The position numbers and the translations under genes were made by a program. A DNA stretch of 64,000 bases from Sanderia malayensis (lineage: Eukaryota > Cnidaria > Scyphozoa > Semaeostomeae > Pelagiidae): assembly GCA_013076295.1 (NCBI GenBank), contig RQOL01000718.1, forward strand, positions 3,968,001 through 4,032,000. The letters run 5' to 3'. Of the stretch, positions 42,801-54,500 are shown piece after piece. The notes beneath the pieces were generated by a model that had not been told where the DNA came from, ran no database searches, and worked only from the letters and a program-made list of their open reading frames with translations. The stretch's first letter is position 1. Each line of letters starts with the position of its first letter.

Positions 42801-45800
42801 AAGAGGATTTTCAAACGCAGAGTCAGCAAAAAGGACGAGTGGATTGAAAAAAGTGGGGAAATGCGTTATGAGAAACTTTGCAGAGGAGAAGTCAGAAAAT
42901 TGGTGAGAAGAAATTAATTTAAAGGATCTTTACTTGGAATTAATCAAGGTCTTGACTGCTTGGAATTAATCTAGGTCTTTACTTGAAGTTAATCTAGGTC
43001 TTTACCTGAAGTTAATCAAGGTCTTTACCTGAAGTTAATCAAGGTCTTTACTTGAAATAAATTGAGGCATTTATTTTACTTAATTGAGGTCTTATCATTA
43101 AAATAAACAGGCCCGTCGAGAGCCAGCTCGGGCCCTGGGGCTATAAACAACACGGGCCCTTGTGCAGGAATAGCCCCCTTAAAATATCATTCAGCTCCCC
43201 TTCTGAATCAATCTACGATTGAATGGAATAACGAAATCAATGAAAATTACGTTTCGTATGCATAGGCATAGTCAATAACAATAAAAGCTTACTTAGAAAG
43301 ATACTTTACGGGCTCTCAAGTTTGCAAAATCGTTAATAATATCTTGTTCTTGGAATCTTGCATTTAAGGCTTAGCAGTGCAAGATCACATAGCCTATCCT
43401 GCTGGGTCAAGTAAAACCGCAGCCTTGTTAAGAGGACTTTTTGTCATATTTGAAAGGGGACGAAGAGGCCCCGAGGACAAGGCTGATAGAACAATAAATC
43501 AAACGCCAAACAATGGAATAAACTTGGCATACAAACAAGTGGCTGTTTTAAAATTGCTTTGCGGTAGCAAAACTTTTCGCGCGCCCTTCTTGAGACCCGG
43601 GCCCCGGGAATTTACCCCGGCTACCCCCCCCCCCCCCCCCGCCCCTCGACATTACTAAAAATGAACAAGAGCGTTAGTTTGACTTCACTTCTGATCTGTT
43701 GTGTAACAATTGGTTTTACCCACCAACCAGCACTCCACTCTTCGCACATCTTCCCATAGGGAATAAAAGTACTATTTCACTCAGTATCTTTAATGTGGAG
43801 ACATTACTGGTTTATTAGGCCATTAACTTTATTCATCTGCTTTGGTCAACAAAGATCGGATACCACGTCGCTTAATTTTAGCTGTGATTCAAGTATGGAG
43901 CTCATAGGACTCGAACCCACAACCCCTTACTCGAACTCGCTACCTCTAGGTTGCAGCGACCACTAATCTACCTTGGTGGTAACTGTTTTTGAGATTAACT
44001 AAGCATATGATGCAACTGGTCTACTTTTCCCCCATGCAAACATCAAATTAACGCGGTTGTTATTTTTTCAGACGAGGCTCGAAAAACAAAAGCTGGTCTG
44101 TTGGTTGGATGGTTCGAAACCAAGAAGGAAAATCGATCCAATCAGAGTTGAAAGAATCTGGGTGACACCGGAAGTCGTTTTGTTTAGAAGTATAATCAAT
44201 GATGAAGAAGCCAATCAGATCAAATCCATTGCCTTACCAAAGGTATTCAAATATTGAATGCACGACCAGTTGTAACTGTCAGAAACTCCCCCGCTACCAT
44301 TGTGTTGGCACCAGTTAATGCTAAGTAAAGTATAGTGTGGTGTGGCATAGTATATCAATACCATATATAACATTCATTATTGAATCAATATGTTTATTAT
44401 CGCATGTTTAATTTAATGGTTGATTTGTTGTTGCAGCTAAATCGGGCTACGATTCAAGATCCCGTTACCGGCGAGCTTCGAGTTGCTGATTACAGAATCA
44501 GTAAGAGGTCAGTCTCGTTTTCAATGAGGTTTAACTGATGAAGCAGCTCAGGGGGCTAGATGCGTAATTTACCATGCTTGAAAAATTCGCCACGTAAGAG
44601 GGTATATCCGTAGCATTTGTATTGGGTATATCACGGTGCCTCTATCAATTATCCGGCTCCCCATAGCTTGACGTAATTTTGTCAATGATTTCTTCCCTCG
44701 TGTATTTCCACGCGATCTAACGGTTATTATTAGGGACGCAACCAGAACGGTAACACTAACGTTAACGTTAACTCACCATCCCTATTAAGTCCCTGTATTA
44801 TCTCCCTCCGACCTACAAGATTTCCATTGTATATTTTTAAAGCGCGTGGTTGAAGTACAACTCGCATCCATTGTTGATGAAGATTAAGCACAGAGTCGAA
44901 GATGCCACTGGCCTAACTTGTGACACGGCAGAGGATCTGCAAGTTGCTAATTATGGCATTGGCGGTCATTATGAGCCTCATTTTGACTTTGCTAGGGTGA
45001 GTCGACGTTTCATTGCGAGGCGCTTTGTCTTTTATGTTGATGTTGTTTCGTAGTTGTTCTTTGCCCGAAAGTGTCCACTTTTTCCGTGTCCACTTTTCCG
45101 AAAGTGTCCACTTTCTCCGTGTCCACTTTTCCCGAAGTTGTCCAATTTCTCCGTGTCCACTTTTTCCGTGTCATGTTGAACTGATATATCCCAACTGATA
45201 TAAATCGTTGATTTTCTTTCTTTAGGAAGACGAAGATCAATTTACGGAGCTCGGCACAGGAAACCGTATAGCCACTGTCCTTTTCTACGTAAGTTCTTTT
45301 CCAAAATTATCTATCTGAATTCTAGAGCGACTATCTCTGAGCAGACATGCTTGCGAGTTTTGTAGTAAACCCCCGTCACAGCGTATTCATTGATGTTTTT
45401 TATCGTAGATTTCCGATGTTGAAGCCGGGGGTGCTACTGTCTTCACATACGCAAAAGCTGCCGTGTTTCCGAGTAAAGTAAGGAGCGAGAGATGTGCCTT
45501 TTCTGTTTGGAACGATGAAAAACCTCTTGCATGTTCTCCTACCGAAAAACCTCACCAAAGCTTATTGTTCAAATACATGTAGACTATTGTTTTGGGTGGA
45601 TACAGTCGACTCTCGCCATCTCGAACTCGCAGGGGAAATGAAGATTTGTTCAACATAGCGGGAGTGGAGTTTGAGATATCCGAACTAAATTCACCCAAAT
45701 AGAGAACGAGGGGAAATGGGAATCTGTTCAAGATAGCTGAGTTCGAGATAGCGAGATTTGATGACTGCATGTCAGTTTGCGGGCTTCACTGGTTCTTACA

Positions 45801-46318
45801 TTTTCTCACTCGTACAATTCTTGTGCTGTGAATTGCTTTTTTTCGCACACAGGGCGATGCATTGTTTTGGTTCAATTTGAAGAAAAGTGGCAAGGGAAAC
45901 TACATAACAAGACATGCAGCCTGCCCTGTATTAGCTGGAACGAAATGGGGTAAGATTTATTCTTCAATTTGCATGCTATTCAATTATTAGAAAGCAGTTG
46001 AAGTTGAACAGCAATCCAGTGAAATCTGTCTCTTTTGAATCTAAATTTTAGTTAACCCATTGCTAATTGTCTCCTGGGTATTTGTGTTGTATAATTTGTT
46101 GTCTCCCCCGCGAATTTGGGCGTGTTTTTGCAATTTCTAAACGAACACATTGAAGACTACAGGGGGGCGTGTTCTGTTCCAAGGATTGATAACCGGTTTT
46201 TCAGGATAATCAAGTTTTTCAGTGTGGTGTGCTGTTTTGTTTTTCAGTTTCGAATGTCTGGCTCCATGCGAAAGGACAAGAATTCTCAAGACCATGTGGA
46301 CTAACAGAAGATGAATAA
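39854..46318 (+). CDS. P4HA: Collagen prolyl 4-hydroxylase alpha subunit, copy A
   Basis: Eleven exons: 39854-40190, 41178-41506, 41915-41966, 42691-42902, 44072-44242, 44437-44507, 44843-44996, 45226-45288, 45409-45477, 45853-45949 and 46248-46318. Phases close at 541 residues (human P4HA1 534). Signal peptide about 1-22, then the N-terminal dimerisation helix (ANMESLVSTEQDLASAL) and FVGNPINSYLMLKRF. The peptide-substrate-binding TPR domain includes AIFRLQNTYHL, FELGRHAYERKDW and HLAIAEYNRGNLKRAL. The catalytic dioxygenase domain has iron ligands H437 and D439 (PHFDF) and H507 (TRHAACP), and the 2-oxoglutarate lysine K517 (GTKW); all are intact with family spacing. Known role: with PDI it hydroxylates collagen prolines in the ER lumen. 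AATAAA polyadenylation signals overlap and follow the stop codon. Introns carry several MITEs and minisatellites. Tail to tail with copy B. Confidence 0.97.
41530..41671. mobile_element. MITE with AAGCCT ends in P4HA-A intron 2
   Basis: 142 bp with long inverted arms. The left has CATATAGTCGTTGAGGGTCG and the right its inverse, separated by about 50 bp. It begins just after exon 41178-41506. Confidence 0.85.
42925..43085. repeat. 26-bp minisatellite in P4HA-A intron 4
   Basis: About five imperfect copies of AGGTCTTTACTTGAAGTTAA with ATC at the junctions, beginning just after exon 42691-42902. Confidence 0.85.
43862..43990 (-). mobile_element. tRNA-derived SINE head in P4HA-A intron 4
   Basis: On the minus strand, a box-A-like TAGATTAGTGGTCGC and box B GGGTTCGAGTCC lie about 45 bp apart, as in tRNA-promoted SINEs. 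The stems do not form a good tRNA, so it is not called a tRNA gene. Confidence 0.55.
45063..45178. repeat. GTGTCCACTTTTTCC minisatellite in P4HA-A intron 7
   Basis: Seven or so imperfect copies of GTGTCCACTTTTTCC alternating with CGAAA spacers, between exons 44996 and 45226. Confidence 0.8.
45603..45767. mobile_element. MITE, CAGTTGACTCTC family, copy 2
   Basis: The left end CAGTCGACTCTCGCCATC and the right end, inverse of CAGTCATCAAATCTCGCTAT, match copy 1 at 5757-5930. They share the interior CCGAACTAAATTCACCCAAA. It lies in the P4HA-A intron between 45478 and 45852. Confidence 0.8.
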
Positions 46319-47938
46319 AATAAAGTCATCAGGTACTAATTATTTTTAATATCGAGAAATTTCCTCTGCAATGCGAAATTTTCTCGACAATTCAACGTTG
46401 CCTGCAACTTTCACGCAGTTATTTCTAAATTTTCGAATATTTTTCTATTTGCGTTGCAACTGTAAAAGTAGATTCGCGAACTCAAGTTGCATTGTGATAA
46501 TCTGCTATAGAATCGTATTGTCTTCAATTTTGTGGAGTAACCTTTGCATCTAGTGGCATTGCAAAGATGTTTTATGTTCTTGCAATTATTTCTTAAGATT
46601 ATTTTTCATATTATGTATTTGTTTATTTTTTAAAATTAATTTATCGCTCGGGTTGCTACTAGCCTGCAGTTTCACAACTACAGTAAGTACCCACAAATAT
46701 AAAACTCCCAGTTCTCATTTTCTTGAGTAAGGGTTCGTTTTATAATAAACAGTTTCGAGCCCGCTGAAATCGAAATGTTTCTTATTTTTAGTAAGTCATA
46801 TTTTGTTCGTAAGTGGCAACAAATTCTTCCATAAAATGATACTCTAATGTTATGTGGGTTTCCCAAAACATAATGACAACCATGTATAAGAAGCTTTGAC
46901 CCTGATGTCCCTTTAAATGCTTTAGCTGCTTTTTATTTGCGGCTACTTACTGTAGTACATTGTATTGTAGTAGTAGTCCTTTTGTAACTGCCTCGCTCTA
47001 ACTTCAAGTGCTAAACGAGGCTATGTAATAGGTAGAATTTCTTAATATATATTTCAAGTTTTTTATTTTCGTGTTGTTTAGATTTTTGCAGAAAAAGGAT
47101 TTTACTTCTAATAATTAAAATCTAATTTTATTATTGTTATTAATTATTTTTGTAAGTTTTGATATTTTTATCATAAGTTGCCAATGTTTGTTTATATTTC
47201 TGTCATACTTTCTGTTATCTTAGTTAAAGAGTTCAAAACAGAAAAGAAGAATAAATCAAATGAAGGCATGGTGAGTGATTCATTGGTATTTTTTGGATTG
47301 TATTTTTGACACCAACCTGAGAATCTAAGGCCTTCGTTTATTCTTTCTCGTGCCAATGTTTTGTCCAGTCATCCAACTCAATTACGATTCTCGTCATCCA
47401 TCGACTTGCTTGGTTGATGTTCAAAATTGTCGTCCGAAATTGTCCCAAAGCAAGATTTCTTCGTCCGAAACTGTCCCAATGCAAGATTTCTTGGTCCGAA
47501 ATTAAACCGTGTGAAATTTTGGGGATTAATATAGACCAGACAGGTACAACACAGCGCAGTTTGGGTTGACGGTGGGGCCTACTTTAACTACGACGCTAAT
47601 CACTTTTACTGTGAATATGACCAACACCCTTGCATGTGCACGTGACCAACGAATGCCATGGACAATTACTACCATGAAAGACACCAACATGGTATTGATA
47701 GTAGATTTGCGCAAATGCGTTATTTTGTTTTGATTTTCATAGACGCAATTAACAAATAATCATCAGCAATTTTGCGACATTTTATAAACACAATGCAGCG
47801 GGTAATCACGTGTAGAGCTAAATACAGCAAGCTAATTCACTGCAATACCCAAAAAAGTGTGATTAATAATGTTTCTGTGGGACAATTAAACCCATTTATA
47901 TATACAATGAATATAATACAATATGAATGCGTGGTTGG
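46319..47938. other. Convergent 3' flanks of P4HA copies A and B
   Basis: No exon is recognised. It holds both 3' UTRs and a 33-bp repeat of GTCCGAAATTGTCCCAAAGC (about 47431-47510, two and a half copies). The rest is AT-rich and featureless. Confidence 0.45.
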
Positions 47939-48491
47939 TTATTCTGTTCGTTTTAACGAGCATGGTCTTCTGTATTCTTGGCCTCGTTCGTGAAACCACT
48001 TGTTTGCAACTGAAAAAGAGGCATCAACGCGCGATGTTAGTCACAATGAAATATTGGCAAGGCAATTAAGCAAGGAGGATGAATCTTCTGAACAGTTTCA
48101 GAAACCAATACGTATGCCTCGGTTAAGAACAATATACAGTCAACTCTGTCTAATTCGAACAGCCTGGGAAGCGTGAAAATGTTCGAATTACAAAACGTTC
48201 TAAATACAGAGGTTTGTTTTATAAGAATTGGCTCATTAGTGATCCTTGAAGGGACGGAGAATTTCGTTTGAATTAGATAGAGTTCGAATGGCACGAGTTC
48301 GAACTGTGCAGATTTGAATGTAGTCTAATTTACAGTATATGCCTGAGCTTGAGTTAAGTTTAGATATAGGCTGCATTGCTGGGTTTATCTCCAATAAAAC
48401 TGCTTAAGCTCGTGCAAGCTTAAACTTACTGCCTGGCTTAGATTCGATATATCTTGCCTTAGCTTAGCATTGACTGCGTAGCTTGGCTAAA

Positions 48492-48528
<37 letters not shown>

Positions 48529-51500
48529 ATTGACCCTGTATGATGTATCCCAACTTCGCCACGCTCAAATTAGTTTCGCTTTAGCTTGACCTGATTGACA
48601 AAATTAAAGCTCACCCCATTTGCTGCCGACAAGCACGGGACATGCTGCGTGTACCGTGTTTTCTTTTCCCGTTCCATTTCTGTAGAGGTTGTACCAGAAC
48701 ACCATTGAGCCTTTCTGTGGTGAAATAGCCAGGTTGGGTTCCATGAACACTGTGGAACCCCCAGCTGCTATATCATTCAACTGAAATAAATAACAAAGGA
48801 AACTGTAGCTATTATTGGCATGGTATAGTATAATATAGTGTTGTATAAAGGATGGTATGGTATGGTATAGTATAGCATATTATAGTGCAGAATAGTATGG
48901 CATAGAATAGAACAGTATAGCATAGAATAGTATGGAATAGCATAGCATAGGATAGCATAGAACAGTATAGCGTAGAATAGTATATAATGGAACATAATAG
49001 TATGTTACCAAATAGAATGGTATAGTATAGTACAGAATAGCATATAATAGAATGGTATAGCGTAGAATGACATAGTATAATACACAATAGAATGGTGTGG
49101 AATAATCTATGGTATAGTTAAGTGAGACATAGCATTAGTATAGTATAGTATAGCGTAGTAGAGTATGGTAGAGTGTGGTAAATTGGAGCGCATATAAACA
49201 ACGTTTTAAGTTGAAATTAGAGGTTTTGCTGGCATGTTGGCCCTTCATGCTAGTACTCACATAGAGAAGACATGTTGCTATGCGGTTTCCTTGTCCGAAT
49301 TTCTCCATTGCAGAATTCTCAAAATGATTCGACCAGTCATAATGTGCTTCATAATGGCCACCAATTCCATAATTTGCGACCTGAAACATCAGGTTAACTC
49401 TGAAAAATCCTCCTTGAAACCTAAACCAGCTAGGAATTAATCTTTATCTCTGCTGGTGTAATGTATTCATGAACGACAAAAGATGTCTCGTTTTGGTGTA
49501 CCTGCAGATCTTCTGCTGTTTTCGTAGAGAGGCCAGTAACTGCTTCCATTCTCTGACTAATTGCACTGACGATTTTATGATCTTCATCCGATAACCAACC
49601 ACTGAAAAATGACAAAAGATAATACAAGATGCAATAGTCAACAACAATATCAACAAAAGTTACAAATCAGTGAAGTTGGAAGCAATCAATCACCATTAAG
49701 TATTGCACAGCCGCTTCATGCATGTGTTGTAAACAGCTTCGGGTTTCGGCCATTCCCGTTAAGAAAGAGACTGCTGAAACCCCAGGGTTAAAAACCAAGA
49801 AATAACAACCTTTTCAGGGTTCAGGACTCGTTAACTTGCACCGACTTTCCCTTCCTTTCGGTGGTACTGCACATACTTACTTTTTAGTGAAGTAACAAGT
49901 GTCATGCTTACCTTTTGCTAATTCTGTATGATGCTACTTGCAGTTTGTATGTTTCTGTATCTGAAACGGTCGCTCTTTGCAGCTGCAAGACACAAAGCAA
50001 TAAAAACTACTATTGCATATAACATGATATACCATGCAATTGAGAGCTCAAAGTTTGAAAAGGTGGGAGGTAGTCAAAACATATCCAAATTATATGCGGT
50101 AATCAGCTTGTTGTGATTCATATAAGAAAGCTTGAAGAGCAGTTAGCTCGTGTAGAAATTCGGGTGGGTAATGTTGGGAAATCTATAAATGCTTACTTGA
50201 GGATACGCTAGTCTTTGTAGGACTTTTATTTCGTAATTATTGGCCATCTGGTAAAAGAGATAAACTTCAGGATCAGTTGAAATGACTTCATATTTAAATG
50301 GTTTGATTCTCAGTCTCGGGTCTTTAGTTTTGTATCCACAAATTAAACCGGAATTGTTAATTTTCGTTCTTCTTTTATTTATCTTTTTGTTGGTAATAAC
50401 ATCTTGACGGCACAGTTCCTCGTAGGAATTATATATTTCGATATTGCTTTCTTTGTTTTTCTTGGTTTGACTGTTTCTGATTTGATGGAGTTTATTTTCA
50501 ATAACTCTGAAATTTGACAATGCATTCGTATTTGTAGGATCTGAAAAACAAAACATTGGATTTAAGTAACTTCATTATGAAGCATATTGGTAAAGCAATT
50601 CATTTTGCTACACTATGATAGCTGCAAAACCTTTATTGGTGAATTGGTCTAAATAGGAAAGACCTTTATACCTACCCAATTTCAGAATTTCTTTTGTGTA
50701 GTTTAGTGCAGATTCATAGTTTCCAATCTGGCAGAAAAATAGAATTGATTATAAAAAACGCAAATTTAAGGCCAATTAAACAGAAATATGACAATGATTC
50801 AGATGGGCGTAGTTCGAAGACAAATTCGTATTTTTTAAAGCGTAGTGCTTAAGCCTCGAGTGTCGAGTTCTGTTGCGAAAATACAAACAAAAAGTATTAC
50901 TTATTAAGGACTTTGAATTTTAAAAGAGCAGCTGTTTTCAAAAAGAAAAGATTTTGCTATATTCAGAGTGATAATCAATTTGGGAAATTTGTGCCAAAAG
51001 CAAACAACAGCAGCTTCTTTTTAATCAAAAATAAAGCACATCAGCTTTTTGGAAAAAAACCTGTGTCCATGAAGGGTAATTTCAGATTAATGAAGACGAA
51101 ATTGAATTAACAATCAGTGGAATTTCATAATTACTCGAAAGTCTATTTTTAATGAATAGTCTATTTTGCATGTTTTAATGATTGAAAGTCAGTAAATCTG
51201 AATTTTTTATTGACCAATATTATTCCAAAACAAATAAAATTATTAAAAATGATTATGTTAATTAACTTGATTGAACAACACAATACAATAACCTGTGAGA
51301 TAAAAAAAACTTCACATCGTAATATATTGTCCGTACCTGGTATAAATATTATGAATGTTCAGCTGGTCTACTGAGCAATCACTGGTGTCAAAAATAGTTC
51401 TGGATATATGGAACAAGTGATCGGAAGATCATTGGCTCGAGATTGGAAGAAATTACCACAAAACGCCACTTGTCCGTGTCTAGCACCAGGTCTAGCACAC

Positions 51501-54500
51501 AAAGTTAATATAGTTTGCTAAAACTATATTGATATAATTAGAAGGTCATTGCTTTCATATCTTCGCTGTTGGTTATACTTATGATTGAATATAAACAAGG
51601 GAAACGCAAGCTTTATTTAGTGTTGTTTAATAATTCACGCTTAAAGAACAGGATATGAGTGAGAAATAACTTGTTTATGAATATGTGGATGAAATTATTT
51701 GTTGTATTCTTCGGATTAGCTGTTCCAAACAAATGTTCGGGCGAAAAAATAAAAGACGCAAAGAAGTGCACCGAGTATCCTTGCCTCATATTCGAAGACA
51801 ATTTCGATTCGCTTGACTTTGATACGTGGCAGCACGCTGTCTCAATGATGAGTCTTGGCCACAATGAATTCCAAGTCTACGTAAACAATAGATCGAACAG
51901 CTTTGTGCGGGATGGCGCGCTGTACCTAAAACCCACCCTCACCTCGGACACTTATGGGGAGGACTTCCTCAAAAGTGGGACACTGGATCTGTGGGGCGAA
52001 AGGTGCACGTGCAATCGTGGCAACGTCGGATGCTACCGCAAAGGAACCCCAGAGCAAATTATTAACCCGGTAACCTCGGCAAAGGTCCGGACGCTAAAGA
52101 GTTTCAGTTTCAAATACGGTCGGCTAAAGGTCCGGGCAAAGTTACCGAAAGGCGATTGGCTATGGCCGGCAATTTGGTTGCAGCCGAGCAAAGAAGTGTA
52201 TGGAGATTGGCCCGCATCCGGAGAGATCGATTTGGTCGAAGCCCGAGGCAATAACAATCTACGCAACGGTGCGGGACAACATGTCGGAAACAAGATGGCA
52301 TCCTCCACACTACATTGGGGGCCATACAATGCAGCGAATAAATTTCCACATACGCAAGGCGTGGCTAACATGGAAGAGGGGTCGTTTGCTGACGATTATC
52401 ACGATTACACAATGGACTGGACGGCGCATGGGATGCATTTCTACGTCGATGACAAGACCATTCTGAAATTCAGAGTACCAAAACAAGGATTTTGGAAAAT
52501 TGGCAACTTCGAGGAATCACATCCGGGAAGTCACAATCCGTGGGTAAATGGCGCGAAAATGGCTCCGTTCGATCAGGAGTTCTACGTGATCATGAACGTA
52601 GCGGTTGGAGGCAATACGTTTTTCTTTGACAGCTTCCAGCCGAAGAAACCGTGGGGAAAGAACGACACACTTGCCATGTCGGAATTCTGGAAGGCAAAAG
52701 ATGAATGGTACGGTACATGGAAGGGAGATGATACGGCGATGAAAGTCGATTTCGTCAAGGTTTGGAAACTGCAATCTGATGAAAGTCAGTCTGATAAGGT
52801 TCCTCAAGGGGAAGAAGGTGACCAACCAGAGGCAGAAGCATTGCCCGATAAAAAATGACCGTTGCAACAAAACTACCGATCCAAATATTATAAAATGGTG
52901 TCAGATCGTGTTATAAAATGGTGACAAATCTCATATTATAGAATCTGTAGTTTTCGCATTATGAAATCACAATTTCGTATAACGTTTCTCACTTTGGCAT
53001 TATAAAATAGGTATTGGTGTTAAAAAATTGTCGTTTCATTTCGTATATAATGTCGTATTATTTTCCCTTTTGGCGTGCAGCAGTGAAGCACACTTACGTC
53101 ACAGATATATATCCTTATTGCGAACATATTCTAGAACGGCGACATGGCTGTTACGCACATGCTTGCAGCAACAACGCCTCCATGGGACAATCAAAGGTTT
53201 TTGGCATTGTATCAAAATTAATCAGCGTCTATAGATCAGATCCCTTTCGGTAACGAAAACCTCTCTCTGGCATTGGACATCGGCTTCATCCAAATACAAC
53301 ATACGACATATAGCAGCATTGACTCAATGAGCAACACAACAGCTTAAACGGATAAACTGTATACATATATAGCTGATTTTACTGTTATTTTATTTCTAAT
53401 TGCTTAATTTCATGTGAATCTTTGCGTGCGCTACTCACCCTGTATTCTGCATACACCAAATGATCCCTGATGTCAATTTCATAGTTCACACTTTTGCTAC
53501 TCCGACCGAGGCTGTACTCATTTGCTGTTGCTTTTGTTGTTTGACCATTTAAGCTCCGCAGTGCCAATCTCATCCACTGCGCAGTCAGGGCCATATTGTT
53601 GCTCAAGTACGCCTGTCGGCCTAAGTAAAACAGGTCGTCCAAATGCATCCTGGGATGCTCGTCGTGCATTCCACCGTACCGTGACGTCATTTTTATGAAT
53701 GACATCGGATCGAGGTTGTAAATATCTTGCAGACGCAAGATTGCGATCGAGGCTCCATCAAGATCTTCTTGTCTTGGCAATCGTTTGCTTATAGTTGCTA
53801 CATAGTCAAGGAGCTCTATGAAAAATTCGCAACAATAATTGACACAGGTGAATTGGTACCCTAACCCCTAAACCTTAACCCTATAACCCTAACAATCCTG
53901 ACCCTATACCTCAAGACATTCTTACATGCAGTATTAACCACAACCGAATTAGATAGATGTTTTAATCTACCCCTCTCTTTTTGCGACCAATCATCTTTAG
54001 TTTCGACGCTTACCTAAACCCTCCAATGATTGCCCCCCCCCCCCGGCTCAAAAGTGCGCCCGCGCAGCTATCAAATATAATGAGTGCCCTGGTCGCTTAG
54101 AGATCACAAGCAATACGTCCAAACAACATGTGTCGTTATATTACTTTAAGTGGTGCATTTGTTATGATGTGATAGCAAATGACCTCGATGAAGAATAGGC
54201 AATTATATTCACGAATTGTGATGAAATTAATTTGAAGGTGATGGTCGGATGCAGAGCCTAATGAACTGAAAAGGTATTTGTCACAAAAGATGGAAATGTT
54301 TTAAAGTACTCTGTTTCCTTTGAAACCACGCAGCAAGAGTGCATTAACAAAATTGCCAGACGTATTGTCCCACGGCGACGAATTAAAATTGTGATGGGTC
54401 AGTGTTAATGCAAGCAAACAAAACAACACTAGGTTGTTAGAAAGCTAACACTGGAGATTTGAGAGATTTCTTGTACAATTTAGGACGGTTTAGGAGCCAC

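Noticed and set aside
43862..43990. tRNA gene
   Set aside because: Box-like motifs exist but there is no consistent cloverleaf; called a SINE head.
48777..49087. Minus-strand frames of 72 and 91 codons
   Set aside because: Products of the TATAG-rich low-complexity tract.
52033..52870. Minus-strand frames of 79-117 codons
   Set aside because: They are antisense to the GH16 catalytic region, whose coding strand is clear.
54330..54430. Missing P4HA-B exon encoding SGNFVNALLLRGF
   Set aside because: It loosely resembles GHPVNAFKLMKRL, but the frame soon hits a stop, the splice sites are poor and the phase does not fit exon 53815.
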